From Flavonifractor sp. An100 (GTDB taxonomy: Bacteria; Bacillota; Clostridia; Oscillospirales; Oscillospiraceae), in contig NZ_NFMA01000010.1 of the NCBI RefSeq assembly GCF_002161175.1, positions 1-64,000 of the forward strand: a stretch of 64,000 bases of DNA. The letters run 5' to 3'. Both the position numbers and the translations under genes were made by a program. Positions within the stretch are counted from its first letter, which is position 1, and the number at the start of each line of letters is the position of its first letter. The notes under the pieces were generated by a model, which did no database searches, was not told the origin of the DNA, and saw nothing but the letters and a program-made list of their open reading frames with translations. Shown piece after piece: positions 46,948 to 58,997 of this stretch.

Positions 46948-47367
46948 TTACAGGACCTCCTCCCGATACCAGGCCAGGATCCGCTTGGCGTACTTCTTGC
47001 GGGTCCGCTTTTTCTTGGTGTGCCGGTAGCGGTAGGCCAGGGGGCGGTTGTAAACGGAGGCCCACCGCATGGCCTCCCGGAACTCCAGCGCCCCCCAGTA
47101 GACCGCCCACACCCTGGCCATCGCCTTTCCAGCCCGCTCCAGGGTTGTGCATATCGCGTCCCACGCCCCCGTCAGTGACTTCATGGCCTCGCCGGCCCGC
47201 TCCAGCGTGATGGTCATGGACCCGCCGGAGAATACGGCCGACGGTACGGCCTCCACAGGTCCCTCCGCCGCCAGGGAGATCTCCGGGATCTCACCGCCCG
47301 CGATCCCCACCGGCTGGCCGTCCATGTAAACCGTCAGCGGTCCGGTGCCCTTTTCGTCAGGTCTCAT
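46948..47367 (-). CDS. Hypothetical early phage protein
   Basis: 139 residues from MRPDEKGTGPLTVYMDGQPV. A beta-rich N-terminus and a basic, aromatic C-terminus (YRYRHTKKKRTRKKYAKRILAWYREE). The ATG at 47367 overlaps the preceding stop by 11 bp. The frame extending to 47589 is a shadow. Confidence 0.6.
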   Translation of the reverse strand: MRPDEKGTGPLTVYMDGQPVGIAGGEIPEISLAAEGPVEAVPSAVFSGGSMTITLERAGEAMKSLTGAWDAICTTLERAGKAMARVWAVYWGALEFREAMRWASVYNRPLAYRYRHTKKKRTRKKYAKRILAWYREEVL

Positions 47368-47821
47368 CCGGCCATCCCTCCCCGTATTCATAGCCCAGGA
47401 GCATATTGTGGGCCAGTCCGCCCATTCCCTCCTGTAATGCCACCAGGTGCAGCAGGGTGGTGTACGAAATTCCCGCCCGCTCCAGGTGTCCCCGGAACTC
47501 CTTGGCCTCTGCCACGGCCCGGCGGATCGCCCGCCGTTCCTTTTCCGCCTCCGCCGCGTCGAACTCCGCCTGCAGGGCCTCCAGATCAACCTCTCCCGCT
47601 ATGATCTTCTGGCAGAACTCCACGGCCTCCTCCCACGTCTGGAAAGTCTTGTGGCCCGTGGTCCTTATGTCCCTGCCCTTGCCTTTGGTGTCGTGGCTGT
47701 CCACGGAATATCCCTTTCTCGGTCCGCCGCACTGGTACCAGATCTGGAAGATCACACCGTCCTGTCGTCCGGTCATTACCCGTAGGCCCTTCCGCCTCCA
47801 CTTGATTTCCTTTCGTTTCAT
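47357..47821 (-). CDS. Hypothetical early phage protein
   Basis: 154 residues: basic N-terminus (MKRKEIKWRRKGLRVMTGRQDGVIFQIWYQ) and a long coiled-coil (LEALQAEFDAAEAEKERRAIRRAVAEA). No family recognised. Confidence 0.6.
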   Translation of the reverse strand: MKRKEIKWRRKGLRVMTGRQDGVIFQIWYQCGGPRKGYSVDSHDTKGKGRDIRTTGHKTFQTWEEAVEFCQKIIAGEVDLEALQAEFDAAEAEKERRAIRRAVAEAKEFRGHLERAGISYTTLLHLVALQEGMGGLAHNMLLGYEYGEGWPDET

Positions 47822-47844
47822 GCGGTTCTCCTTTCCGGCGGCCG

Positions 47845-48120
47845 TTACAGGCCCGCCGCCCTTTTCCCGGTGGTGGGCTTTCCGGCTTTTCTGCCCCGCC
47901 GCTCCAGGGATTGCTGCACCTTGCGCTGGGCCAGATCCGCGCTGTACCGCAGGCGCTGGTCTGGCAGGCGCGTCCCATCCCGGCCCCGGGAAAGTTCGGT
48001 ATAAACTACGTCCAGGGATTTCTCAAAGGCCCCCGCGATCTCTCGCGGCGATCTTCCTTCCTCCCACATTTCCTGTATCTTCCTCCGGTCCTCGATGGTT
48101 CTGAAAGCATAGTCGGCCAT
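47845..48120 (-). CDS. Orphan IS30-type DNA-binding domain protein
   Basis: 91 residues, the first gene of the phage early operon. FRTIEDRRKIQEMWEEGRSPREIAGAF...VVYTELSRG...YSADLAQRKVQQSLERRG aligns along its length with residues ~9-80 of the phage's own IS30 transposase (EDRLKIE, PAEIAEML, YNEIKRG, YCAEVAERKYQEHLRAKG), with about 22 of 68 positions identical. It lacks the whole catalytic core. The C-terminus is a basic tail. Likely binds the same or related end sequences and so may act as a regulator or competitor of the transposase. Preceded by TTGGAGGTGAGG. Confidence 0.82.
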   Translation of the reverse strand: MADYAFRTIEDRRKIQEMWEEGRSPREIAGAFEKSLDVVYTELSRGRDGTRLPDQRLRYSADLAQRKVQQSLERRGRKAGKPTTGKRAAGL

Positions 48121-48140
48121 GTCCTCACCTCCAAACGGGC

Positions 48141-48185
48141 AAAAAAATTAGGTCACACGCGGTCGAATGACCTTGTGTAACCTAA
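48141..48185 (-). terminator. Hairpin plus T7 at prophage right end (possible attenuator)
   Basis: Arms 48148-48164 and 48169-48185, 17 nt each, with 14 Watson-Crick pairs, one G-U pair on the minus-strand RNA and a 2-nt internal mismatch, followed by T7 (48141-48147). It lies in the leader of the first early gene, only about 20 nt from its ribosome-binding site. It may block transcription coming in from the dnaA side, act as an attenuator, or be a binding site for the IS30-type proteins. Confidence 0.65.
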
Positions 48186-48199
48186 TAGTAATGTCTGCC

Positions 48200-48213
48200 T
48201 TAAATAAAAAAAT
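48200..48213. repeat. Right 14-bp direct repeat (candidate attR or target duplication)
   Basis: TTAAATAAAAAAAT, identical to 4958-4971. Immediately to its right is the dnaA promoter region, with TTTCCCACA (DnaA-box-like, minus strand) at about 48214-48222. Confidence 0.5.
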
Positions 48214-48224
48214 GTGGGAAATTC

Positions 48225-48254
48225 TTGCCCCCCAGGCGGTTTTTTGGTATAATG
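48225..48254 (+). promoter_or_regulatory. dnaA promoter
   Basis: TTGCCC (48225-48230), 18 bp, TATAAT (48249-48254). About 130 nt of leader follows, with two hairpins (GGGACCG/CGGTCCC and CCACC/GGTGG) before AAGGAGGAG and the ATG. The prophage ends only 11 bp upstream of the -35. Confidence 0.7.
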
Positions 48255-48383
48255 ATAGGTAGGAATTTTTGCAATTTTCCCGGGACCGAATGTCCGGTCC
48301 CGTTCTCTCTCCGCCGCCTTCCCCACCCCCGGGTGGGAGAAGGCGCTTTGAAAGTTCGGAAACCTTTTTGAAGGAGGAGCCCC

Positions 48384-49697
48384 ATGAATCCTGCCGCAGA
48401 TATCTGGTCCAAGGTGGTGGAGCTGATGCAGCCCGAGATGACCTCCACCACCATCAACACCTGGTTTGACGACGCCACCGCCGTGGCTCTGGAGGAGGAC
48501 CGCTTCGTCCTCTACTCCCCCACCCGCTTTAAACGGGACATCATCGCCTCCCGGTATGTGCCCTTTATCCAAAAAGCCCTGTACGAGCTATTTTCCGCCG
48601 ATCTGGACGTGGTGGTTCTCACGGAAGGGGAGCTGGACACCTACCAAAAACCGGCGAAAACCAACTTTCTCCCCGGTACGGAGGAATATACCTTTGAGCG
48701 CTTCGTGGTGGGTTCCTCCAACAAGTTTGCCCACGCCGCCGCCCGGGCGGTGGCCGACAACCCGGGCCAGAGCTACAACCCCCTGTTCATCTACGGGGAG
48801 TCCGGCCTGGGCAAGACCCACCTGCTCTACGCCATCGCCCACACCATCCACGCCGCCCACCCCGACTACAAGGTGGTGTACATCAAGGGAGACACCTTCA
48901 CCAACGAGCTCATCCAGGCCATCCGAGAGGGCCGCAACTCTGAGTTCCGGGAAAAATACCGGGGTGCTGACGTGTTCCTCATGGACGACGTGCAGTTCAT
49001 CGCCGGTCGGGACTCCACCCAGGAGGAGATGTTTCACACCTTCAACACCCTCTACGAGCTGAAAAAGCAGATCGTCTTCACCTCCGACCGCCCCCCCAAG
49101 GAGATGCTCCGTCTGGAGGACCGTCTGAAAACCCGCTTTGAGTGGGGCCTATTGGCAGACATTCAGCCCCCGGACTACGAAACCCGCATGGCCATCATCA
49201 AAAACAAGGCTATCCGCATGGGTGTGGAGCTGCCTGAGTTCCTGCTGCAGCTCATCGCCGAGAACATCACCGCCAACGTGCGGCAGATCGAGGGCACCGT
49301 GAACAAGATCATGGCCTACCAGGACCTGATGGGGGACACTGTGGACAAGGAGACGGTGGTCCGGGCGGTGAAGGACATGTTCAAGGACAAGTCGGACATC
49401 GTGCCCACCGCCGACGTGATCATCGACGAGGTGTGCAAGTTCTATAACATTGAGCCCTCCATCCTCCGGGGCCAGGGCCGGGCCAAGGATATCTCCATGG
49501 CCCGCCAGATCGCCATGTACCTCATCCGCCGGATGACCAACCTGTCTCTGAAGGAAATCGGCAAGGAGTTTGAGGGCCGGGACCACACCACTGTCCTCCA
49601 CTCCATCGAGCGCATCGAGGACCTGGCCAAAAACGACCCGGAGAAGGCGGAGATCATTAAGGATATCACCGCGAACATCAATATCCGGTACGAGTAA
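48384..49697 (+). CDS. dnaA: Chromosomal replication initiator DnaA
   Basis: 437 residues. Domain I about 1-80 (ADIWSKVVELMQPEMTSTTINTWF), AAA+ domain with Walker A GESGLGKTH and Walker B FLMDDVQF, sensor region RFEWGLLADIQPPD, and the DNA-binding domain IV with GRDHTTVLHSIERI. Opens oriC. First gene of the plus-strand replichore. Confidence 0.98.
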   Translation: MNPAADIWSKVVELMQPEMTSTTINTWFDDATAVALEEDRFVLYSPTRFKRDIIASRYVPFIQKALYELFSADLDVVVLTEGELDTYQKPAKTNFLPGTEEYTFERFVVGSSNKFAHAAARAVADNPGQSYNPLFIYGESGLGKTHLLYAIAHTIHAAHPDYKVVYIKGDTFTNELIQAIREGRNSEFREKYRGADVFLMDDVQFIAGRDSTQEEMFHTFNTLYELKKQIVFTSDRPPKEMLRLEDRLKTRFEWGLLADIQPPDYETRMAIIKNKAIRMGVELPEFLLQLIAENITANVRQIEGTVNKIMAYQDLMGDTVDKETVVRAVKDMFKDKSDIVPTADVIIDEVCKFYNIEPSILRGQGRAKDISMARQIAMYLIRRMTNLSLKEIGKEFEGRDHTTVLHSIERIEDLAKNDPEKAEIIKDITANINIRYE

Positions 49698-49926
49698 TCT
49701 TTCCACACTTATTTGTGGAATGTTTGTTGACAAATGTGGAAAACAGCCCTCCATATTTTCCCCTGTGGAAAGTGGCTGTTTTTTCTCCACACCCCCTGTT
49801 GACGCTTTGTCCCTTGGGGCTGTAAGGTTTTTTCCGACTTTCCACATTTTTTTCGCCTACGGCTGTTATTACTAAATTTATACCGAACCTCTCCCCGGTT
49901 TAGGGAGAGAGACTGGAGGAATCCCC
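49698..49926. other. dnaA-dnaN spacer, likely origin of replication (oriC)
   Basis: At least six DnaA-box-like 9-mers in about 150 bp: CTTTCCACA (49699), TTTTCCACA (minus strand, 49735-49743), CTTTCCACA (minus, 49764), TTCTCCACA (49783-49791), CTTTCCACA (49838) and a weaker TGTGGAATG. Two are one mismatch from TTATCCACA. AT-rich runs follow (49831-49885). In Firmicutes the origin commonly lies either side of dnaA. The other half, between rpmH and dnaA, is split here by the prophage. Confidence 0.65.
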
Positions 49927-51033
49927 ATGAAATTTTCCTGTGAAAAGGCCCTGCTCTCCGCCGCCGTGGCAGTCACCTCCCGGGCAGTTGCCGCCAAGAG
50001 CTCCATTCCGGCCATGGAAGGGATCCTGGTGGAGGCGGGAGCCCAGCTCCGCCTCACCGGCTACAACCTGGAAACCGGTATTCAGGCCACCGTCCCCGCC
50101 GAAATTACCCAGCGGGGCTCCCTGGTGCTCTCCGCCCGGCTGTTTGGGGAGATCGTGCGGAAAATGCCCGACGATGTGGTGGTTTTCTCCTCCAACGGAT
50201 ATATGGTCAACATCCAGTGCGGCCTGTCCCAGTTCAACATCCTGGGCACCGATCCAGAGGAGTTCCCCGAACTGCCCACCGTGGACCAGCAAAATTCCCT
50301 CACCCTGCCCCAGCCCACCCTCCGCTCCATGATCTCCCAGACCCTCTTTGCCGTCAGCGACAACGAGAGCCGCCCCGTGCACACCGGTTCCCTCTTTGAT
50401 GTGGAAGGAAATAGCCTCACTGTGGTTTCGGTGGACGGCTACCGCCTGGCCCTGCGCCGGGAGGAGGTTGTGGAAAAGAAGGGACTGGAAAACTTTTCCT
50501 TCGTAGTTCCCGGCTCCGCCCTCAGCGAGGTGGAAAAAATTTGCTCCGGGGAGGAGAACATCACCGTCACCCAGGGCGCCCGCCACGTCATGTTCCAGAC
50601 CGGAGAGATCGTCCTGGTCTGCCGCCGCCTGGAGGGAGAGTTCCTCCCCTACCGCAACGCCATCCCCCGGAACAACACCATCAAGGTGGAGTGCGACACC
50701 CGCGCCCTCCTCTCCTCCATTGAGCGCGTCTCCCTCATCATCAGTGAAAAGCTGAAAAGCCCCCTGCGCTGCGTCTTTGGGGATGGAATGGTGTCCATCA
50801 CCACCAAAACCGCCATTGGCGACGCCGCTGACCAGTGCCCCATTAAAGGGGACGGAGAGGGATTGGAGATCGGCTTCAACAACAAATATCTGATGGACGC
50901 CCTGAAAAACGCCCCCGCCGACAAGCTGCGCCTGGAGTTCACCTCCGGGGTGGCCCCCTGCGTCATCCTGCCCGCCGAGGGGGAGGAGAAATTCGTCTAT
51001 ATGGTCCTGCCCGTGCGGCTGAAGGCCAACTGA
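49927..51033 (+). CDS. dnaN: DNA polymerase III beta clamp
   Basis: 368 residues, full length. [37 protein letters not shown], and the C-terminal [20 protein letters not shown]...YMVLPVRL ending. Sliding clamp. ACTGGAGG precedes the ATG. Confidence 0.97.
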   Translation: MKFSCEKALLSAAVAVTSRAVAAKSSIPAMEGILVEAGAQLRLTGYNLETGIQATVPAEITQRGSLVLSARLFGEIVRKMPDDVVVFSSNGYMVNIQCGLSQFNILGTDPEEFPELPTVDQQNSLTLPQPTLRSMISQTLFAVSDNESRPVHTGSLFDVEGNSLTVVSVDGYRLALRREEVVEKKGLENFSFVVPGSALSEVEKICSGEENITVTQGARHVMFQTGEIVLVCRRLEGEFLPYRNAIPRNNTIKVECDTRALLSSIERVSLIISEKLKSPLRCVFGDGMVSITTKTAIGDAADQCPIKGDGEGLEIGFNNKYLMDALKNAPADKLRLEFTSGVAPCVILPAEGEEKFVYMVLPVRLKAN

Positions 51034-51049
51034 GAAAGCCGAGGGTATT

Positions 51050-51265
51050 ATGGAAAGCAATGAAATTAAAATCCACACCGAATTTATCAAGCTCCAGGAC
51101 CTGCTGAAATTTGCCGGGGCGGTGGAGACGGGGGGCGACGCCAAGCTCATCATCCAGGAGGGCCGGGTCACCGTCAACGGCGAGGTGTGTACCATGCGGG
51201 GCAAGAAGCTGCGCCCCGGCGACCGGGCGGCCATTGACGGGGAGACGGAGCTGGTGGTCACATGA
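51050..51265 (+). CDS. S4-domain RNA-binding protein (YaaA-like)
   Basis: 71 residues: [46 protein letters not shown], an S4 domain. Always placed between dnaN and recF in Firmicutes. Its stop overlaps the recF start (ATGA). Confidence 0.92.
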   Translation: MESNEIKIHTEFIKLQDLLKFAGAVETGGDAKLIIQEGRVTVNGEVCTMRGKKLRPGDRAAIDGETELVVT

Positions 51266-52365
51266 TGCTCCGCAGCCTGGAGCTGGACTTTTTTCGCAAC
51301 TACCCCCACCTGGAGGCCTCCTTTGACCCCAGGGTGAACCTCATTTACGGAGACAACGCCCAGGGCAAGACCAACCTGCTGGAGGCCATCGCCTACCTGT
51401 CCACCGCCCGCTCCCACCGTTCCCGGTACGACCGGGAGCTCATCATGCTGGGGGTGGACTCCGCCTTTGTAAAGGGGGAGGTGGACAGCCGGGAACGGAC
51501 CTTCACCCTGGAGGCCAAGCTCTTCCGGGGTCGGGGCAAGCAGCTGTTCTCCAACGGAGTGCGGCTGAAGACCGCCGGGGAGCTGGCGGGCATCCTCACC
51601 ACTGTGCTGTTTTGTCCCGAGGATCTGTACCTCATCCGGGAGGGGGGCGCGGCCCGGCGAAAGTTTCTGGACAGCGCCATCTGTCAGCTGCGGCCCCGGT
51701 ACGCCGCCGCTCTGGGGGAGTATAACCGCCTGTACGACCACAAGACTCGGATTTTACGGGACTGGCCGGAAAATCCCTCCCTCCTCCAGACCCTGGACGA
51801 CTTCAACCTGCGCCTGGCCCAGACGGGGGCCATCCTCATCCATTACCGGGCCCACTTTATCCGCCGCCTTTCGGAGCACGCCCCCGCCATCCACGCCGAC
51901 TTCTCCGGCGGGCGGGAAGCGCTGGGGCTGGAGTACCAGACGGTGTCCACGGTGGCCGACCCGTTGAAAACGCCCCGGGAAATTTTAACCCACCTGCTGG
52001 ACCACCAGCAGGCCCACCGCCAGGCGGAGCTGGACAGCCGGCAGTGTCTCTCCGGCCCCCACAAGGACGACCTGCTGGTGACCATCGACGGCGCCCCCGC
52101 CAAGGTCTACGGCTCCCAGGGCCAGACCCGGACGGCGGCCCTGTCCCTGAAGCTGGCTCAGCGGGAGATCTTTCAGGAGGAGACCGGGGAGTGGCCGGTG
52201 CTGCTGCTGGACGACGTGCTGTCTGAGTTGGACGGAAAGCGGCAATCCTTTGTATTGAACCGCATCCAGGGGGGACAGGTATTCATCACCTGCTGTGAGG
52301 AGGAAAAACTCCACGGCCTGGAGGGAGGCAGGGCCTTCCACATCCAGGGCGGACGGCTGGTGTGA
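51262..52365 (+). CDS. recF: Recombination protein RecF
   Basis: 367 residues. Walker [25 protein letters not shown], signature [11 protein letters not shown], Walker [13 protein letters not shown]. Loads RecA at gaps. Start ATGATG at 51262 overlaps the upstream stop. Confidence 0.96.
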   Translation: MMLRSLELDFFRNYPHLEASFDPRVNLIYGDNAQGKTNLLEAIAYLSTARSHRSRYDRELIMLGVDSAFVKGEVDSRERTFTLEAKLFRGRGKQLFSNGVRLKTAGELAGILTTVLFCPEDLYLIREGGAARRKFLDSAICQLRPRYAAALGEYNRLYDHKTRILRDWPENPSLLQTLDDFNLRLAQTGAILIHYRAHFIRRLSEHAPAIHADFSGGREALGLEYQTVSTVADPLKTPREILTHLLDHQQAHRQAELDSRQCLSGPHKDDLLVTIDGAPAKVYGSQGQTRTAALSLKLAQREIFQEETGEWPVLLLDDVLSELDGKRQSFVLNRIQGGQVFITCCEEEKLHGLEGGRAFHIQGGRLV

Positions 52366-52377
52366 GGAGGAAGTTTC

Positions 52378-52641
52378 ATGTATCTCCATCTGGGCCAATC
52401 GGTGGTGGTGCCCCACCGGGAAATTTTAGGCATCTTTGATTTGGATAACGCCAGCTGGGCCTTTAAAACCCGGGAGTTTTTGGAACGGGCCGAGGCCGAA
52501 GGGAGAGCGGTGTGGCTGGGGGATGATCTGCCCCGGTCCTTCGTGGTGGTGGGCCGGCAGGGAGAGCCCCCCACCGTCTACCTCTCCCAGCTGTCCTCCG
52601 CCGCCCTCTCCCGGCGGCTGGAGCAGAACCTGATATCGTAA
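52378..52641 (+). CDS. remB: RemB-like DUF370 protein
   Basis: 87 residues: MYLHLGQSVVVPHREILGIFDLDNASWAFKTREFL, then LPRSFVVVGRQGEPPTVYLSQLSS. DUF370 member YaaB/RemB, a DNA-binding regulator of matrix genes in Bacillus. Standard position between recF and gyrB. Confidence 0.88.
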   Translation: MYLHLGQSVVVPHREILGIFDLDNASWAFKTREFLERAEAEGRAVWLGDDLPRSFVVVGRQGEPPTVYLSQLSSAALSRRLEQNLIS

Positions 52642-52662
52642 GTAAACAACCCAAGGAGCGGA

Positions 52663-52710
52663 GAGTGGAGAAGGAAGAACCACCCTCTCTTCCCTCTCCA
52701 ATCTCCACTC
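52663..52710. repeat. Inverted repeat between remB and gyrB
   Basis: Arms GAGTGGAGA (52663-52671) and TCTCCACTC (52702-52710) with inner GGAAG/CTTCC pairing. Looks like a small intergenic hairpin element; no T tract follows, so it is unlikely to be a terminator. Confidence 0.6.
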
Positions 52711-52732
52711 CCAACTGATCCGGAGGTAAACT

Positions 52733-54679
52733 ATGTCTGAAGAACTGAATGAACTGAGCTCCACCCAGGTGGACCACGAATACGGCGGCTCGGAGATCCA
52801 GGTCCTGGAGGGCCTGGAGGCGGTGCGCAAGCGCCCGGGCATGTACATCGGCTCCACCTCGGAGTCCGGTCTTCACCACCTGGTGTATGAGATCGTGGAC
52901 AACTCCATCGATGAGGCCCTGGCCGGCTACTGCACCGACATCACCGTCACCATCAACCCGGGAAACACCATCACCGTTACCGACAACGGCCGCGGTATCC
53001 CCGTGGACATCCAGCCCCAGACCGGCCGGCCCGCTCTGGAGGTGGTCTTTACCGTCCTCCACGCCGGCGGCAAGTTCGGCGGCGGCGGATACAAGGTGTC
53101 CGGCGGCCTCCACGGCGTGGGCGCCAGCGTGGTCAACGCCCTCTCCGAGTGGCTGGAGGTCCAGGTCCACAAAAACGGGGAAATTTATGAGATGAAGTTT
53201 GCCCGGGGCAAGATTACCCAGGAAATGAAGGTGGTGGGCCGCACCGATCACACCGGCACCACCGTCACCTTCAAGCCCGACCGGTCGATGTTCGACACCC
53301 TGGAGTATAACTACGAGACCCTCCACACCCGCATGCGGGAGGAGGCCTTCCTCAACGCCGGCCTGCGCATCCAGACCGTGGACCTGCGTCCCGGCCAGGA
53401 GCAGGAGGACGACATGTGCTATGAGGGGGGCATCCGGGAGTTTGTCACCTTCATCAACCGGAACAAGGACCCCCTCCACCCCGAGGTCATCTACATGTCC
53501 GGGGCCAAGGAGGACTCCATGGCTGAGGTGGCCATGCAGTATAACGACGGCTACAACGAGATCATGGTCTCCTTCGCCAACAACGTCCATACCCCCGAGG
53601 GCGGCATGCACGAGGAGGGCTTTAAGCGGGCCCTGACCAACGTGCTCAACGCCTACGGACGGAAAATTAAGCTGCTGAAGGACGACGAGAAGGTCTCCGG
53701 CGAGGACTGCCGGGAGGGCCTCACCGTGGTCATCTCTGTGAAACTCACCGAGGCCCAGTTTGAGGGCCAGACCAAGGCCAAGCTGGGCAACAGCGAGATG
53801 CGCACCCTGGTCAACGCCATTGTCTCCGAGAAGCTGGAGACCTACCTGGAGGAGAATCCGGCGGTGGGCCGGGCCATTCTGGATAAGGCCCTCACCGCCA
53901 ACCGGGCCCGGGAAGCCGCCCGGAAGGCCCGGGAGTCCATTCGCCGGAAGACTGCCCTGGGCGGGGCTGCCATGCCCGACAAGCTGCGGGACTGCAACGA
54001 AAATAACCCCGAGCTCACCGAGCTGTACATTGTCGAGGGCGACTCCGCCGGCGGCTCGGCCACCCAGGGCCGGGATTCCCGCTTCCAGGCCATCCTCCCC
54101 CTGTGGGGCAAGATGCTCAACGTGGAGAAGGCCCGGGCGGACAAGGTCTACGGCAACGACAAGCTCCAGCCCGTCATCACCGCCCTGGGGGCGGGCATCG
54201 GGGAGGAGTTCGACTCCTCCAGGCTGCGCTACCACAAGGTCATTATCATGGCCGATGCCGACGTGGACGGCGCCCACATCCGCACCCTCCTTTTGACCTT
54301 CTTCTTCCGCTTTATGCGCCCCCTCATTGAGGAGGGCTACGTCTACTCCGCCGTGCCCCCCCTCTACAAGCTCACCCGGGGCAAGACTACCCGGGTGGCC
54401 TTCTCCGACGAGGAACGGGATAAAATCTCCGCTGAGCTCCGGGGGGACAACCCCAACGCCAAGGTGGATATCTCTCGGTTTAAGGGTCTGGGCGAGATGA
54501 ACCCCCACGAGCTGTGGGAGACCACCATGGACCCGGAGAAGCGTACCCTGCGGCGCATCGAGCTGGACGACGCCGTGGCCGCCGATGCCACCTTCAACAT
54601 CCTCATGGGGGAAAAGGTGGAGCCCCGGAAGGAGTTCATTGAGAAGAACGCCAAGTACGCCGTGAATCTGGACTATTAA
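52733..54679 (+). CDS. gyrB: DNA gyrase subunit B
   Basis: 648 residues. ATPase: [57 protein letters not shown], and [13 protein letters not shown]-terminus [18 protein letters not shown]. Full length. Confidence 0.98.
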   Translation: MSEELNELSSTQVDHEYGGSEIQVLEGLEAVRKRPGMYIGSTSESGLHHLVYEIVDNSIDEALAGYCTDITVTINPGNTITVTDNGRGIPVDIQPQTGRPALEVVFTVLHAGGKFGGGGYKVSGGLHGVGASVVNALSEWLEVQVHKNGEIYEMKFARGKITQEMKVVGRTDHTGTTVTFKPDRSMFDTLEYNYETLHTRMREEAFLNAGLRIQTVDLRPGQEQEDDMCYEGGIREFVTFINRNKDPLHPEVIYMSGAKEDSMAEVAMQYNDGYNEIMVSFANNVHTPEGGMHEEGFKRALTNVLNAYGRKIKLLKDDEKVSGEDCREGLTVVISVKLTEAQFEGQTKAKLGNSEMRTLVNAIVSEKLETYLEENPAVGRAILDKALTANRAREAARKARESIRRKTALGGAAMPDKLRDCNENNPELTELYIVEGDSAGGSATQGRDSRFQAILPLWGKMLNVEKARADKVYGNDKLQPVITALGAGIGEEFDSSRLRYHKVIIMADADVDGAHIRTLLLTFFFRFMRPLIEEGYVYSAVPPLYKLTRGKTTRVAFSDEERDKISAELRGDNPNAKVDISRFKGLGEMNPHELWETTMDPEKRTLRRIELDDAVAADATFNILMGEKVEPRKEFIEKNAKYAVNLDY

Positions 54680-54688
54680 GGAGAACCT

Positions 54689-55351
54689 ATGAGAAAAGTG
54701 ATCTCAGCCCTGCTCTGCATGGCTGCCCTGACCCTGGCCCTCACCGCCTGCGGCAAGGAGAGCGGCGGGGAGCTGGAGTCCCTCCAGGCAGAAAACAGTC
54801 GCCTGGAGCAGCAGTTGTCCCAGATGGAGGAGGAGAAGGCCGCCCTGGAGGAGCAGCTCCAGAGCCAGACCCAGCAGCCCTCCCAGGAGGACAGCGCCCA
54901 GACCGGGAGCGACCAGGAGGAGGAAAATCCCATCGACACCTTTTATGACGGGGTGGACAGCGACGGCCCCACCGCCGTGCTGGACGCGGTAGCCGGCTGC
55001 CGGGCGGACGCCTGGCAGGCAGAGGTGCAGAACCTGGCCCGGGTGTTAAAAAGCCAGCTCCCCCTCCCCGAGGACCAGGGGCTGGTGGACGCCTATGTAA
55101 CCGCCGCTCAGGAGCAGGTGGAACGGATGAATGTGATGGCCATCTACCCCATCTCCGACCTCACCCTCTCCCAGCAGGACCGGGTCATGACCTCGGGCAC
55201 CCTGCGTGGGGTGCTGTGGGCGGGGAGCCGGGCCCGGATTTGGCGGGACACCTTCTACCAGCTCCAGGCCGCATCCCCTGACAGCTACACCTTCACCTTT
55301 GACCCAAGTGCCGCCCAGGCTCAGCTGGATGAGCTGCTCCAGGCGGGCTGA
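54689..55351 (+). CDS. Small lipoprotein with coiled-coil between gyrB and gyrA
   Basis: 220 residues. Lipoprotein signal [21 protein letters not shown], a coiled-coil ([32 protein letters not shown], about 30-62), a polar linker, and a helical C-terminal domain ending [14 protein letters not shown]. Starts 10 bp after gyrB, so probably co-transcribed. An envelope protein between the gyrase genes is not the usual order. No function recognised. Confidence 0.8.
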   Translation: MRKVISALLCMAALTLALTACGKESGGELESLQAENSRLEQQLSQMEEEKAALEEQLQSQTQQPSQEDSAQTGSDQEEENPIDTFYDGVDSDGPTAVLDAVAGCRADAWQAEVQNLARVLKSQLPLPEDQGLVDAYVTAAQEQVERMNVMAIYPISDLTLSQQDRVMTSGTLRGVLWAGSRARIWRDTFYQLQAASPDSYTFTFDPSAAQAQLDELLQAG

Positions 55352-55380
55352 TATCCCCATGTAAGGAGGCAATTTCACCC

Positions 55381-57963
<2,583 letters not shown>

Positions 57964-58001
57964 TACCGAAATAAAATACAATTAGGACAGGAGGAGAGGC
58001 C

Positions 58002-58472
58002 ATGAGCCGGAGAAGACGGGGACGGTTTACCGTCCAGTACCAGCCCACCGGACCCGCCCGGGCCACCCGAAGGATGGGGGGCGCGGTCCAGGCCATCTTT
58101 GGATTTGTATTTGTGTGTGTCGCCATTGGACAGATCATGCCCATTTCTTTTCTGTTCAGCCTGCCTTTTTTGGCCATGGGCGGCTTTGCCATGGTGACGG
58201 GGCTCATCAACCTGTTCTCCAAAAACGGCTTTGCCCAGCGGGTGGGCTATGACGTGGAGACGGGAGTGGAGGAGGAGACCATCGTGGGCCTCATGGACGA
58301 GGTCACCAAGGAGGAGTCCTCCTCCCCCGCCCCGGAGGACCACGACCACATCCCCTCCACCGCCCTGGACGCCAAGGGGCGGCTGGAGCAGCTGGAGACT
58401 CTGAAAAAAGCCGGACTCATCACCCAGAAGGAGTATGAGGAGAAGCGCCAGGAGATCCTCTCCCGCCTGTAA
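58002..58472 (+). CDS. Membrane protein with SHOCT domain
   Basis: 156 residues. Two membrane helices (about 30-50 and 54-72), a linker, and a C-terminal SHOCT motif: GRLEQLETLKKAGLITQKEYEEKRQEIL. SHOCT segments oligomerise or target proteins; the exact role is unknown. Confidence 0.8.
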   Translation: MSRRRRGRFTVQYQPTGPARATRRMGGAVQAIFGFVFVCVAIGQIMPISFLFSLPFLAMGGFAMVTGLINLFSKNGFAQRVGYDVETGVEEETIVGLMDEVTKEESSSPAPEDHDHIPSTALDAKGRLEQLETLKKAGLITQKEYEEKRQEILSRL

Positions 58473-58505
58473 CGGAGGGAACCACACCAAAAAAGGAATC
58501 TGACC

Positions 58506-58943
58506 ATGAAAACTGTCACCATCTACACCGACGGAGCCTGCTCCGGCAACCCCGGCCCCGGGGGCTGGGGGGCCATCCTCATGTACGGCGCCCACAAGAA
58601 GGAGCTGTCCGGGGGCGAAAAGCAGACCACCAACAACCGCATGGAGCTCACCGGGGTCATCACCGCCCTGGAGGCCCTCACCGAGCCCTGTATCGTGGAG
58701 CTCTACTCCGACTCCAAGTACGTCATTGACGGCCTGGGCAAGGGCTGGGCCAAGGGCTGGCGGGCCCGGGGCTGGGTGAAGAGCGATAAAAAGCCCGCCC
58801 TCAACCCCGACCTGTGGGGAAAGCTGCTGGACCTGTGTGAGCGCCACCAGGTGAATCTCCACTGGGTCAAGGGCCACGCAGAGAACCCCTACAACAACCG
58901 CTGTGACCAGCTGGCTGTGGAGCAGAGCAAGCGTTTTCAGTAA
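58506..58943 (+). CDS. rnhA: Ribonuclease HI
   Basis: 145 residues. Catalytic residues in [15 protein letters not shown] (D), [12 protein letters not shown] (E), [12 protein letters not shown] (D), and [17 protein letters not shown] (H, D). Complete. Removes RNA from RNA-DNA hybrids. Confidence 0.97.
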   Translation: MKTVTIYTDGACSGNPGPGGWGAILMYGAHKKELSGGEKQTTNNRMELTGVITALEALTEPCIVELYSDSKYVIDGLGKGWAKGWRARGWVKSDKKPALNPDLWGKLLDLCERHQVNLHWVKGHAENPYNNRCDQLAVEQSKRFQ

Positions 58944-58962
58944 CACCTGTGGAAGAAAGAAG

Positions 58963-58997
58963 CCGGACCGGGAAGAGAGTTTTCCCGGTCCGGTTTT
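58963..58997 (+). terminator. Terminator after rnhA
   Basis: A 12-bp perfect stem (58963-58974 with 58982-58993) then TTTTGAT. Ends the dnaA-rnhA direction block. Confidence 0.85.

Larger units (their letters stand above)
4958..48213 (-). mobile_element. 43-kb DGR-carrying contractile-tail prophage with IS30-type transposase
   Basis: Complete-looking temperate phage placed between the rpmH and dnaA promoters. It holds early replication and methylation genes, lambda-type head genes, a P2-type contractile tail, a diversity-generating retroelement, lysis genes, regulators and an IS30-family transposase. No broken structural gene was seen. The proposed ends are a 14-bp direct repeat, TTAAATAAAAAAAT, at 4958-4971 and 48200-48213. 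There is no integrase of the tyrosine or serine class. The limits are inferred from the repeat and from where host promoters begin; an IS30-type insertion could have different, shorter target duplications nearby. Confidence 0.85.

Noticed and set aside
4958-48213. Mu-like transposable phage
   Set aside because: Some tail and capsid genes resemble those of Mu, but no MuA-type transposase, MuB ATPase or Gam-like gene is present.
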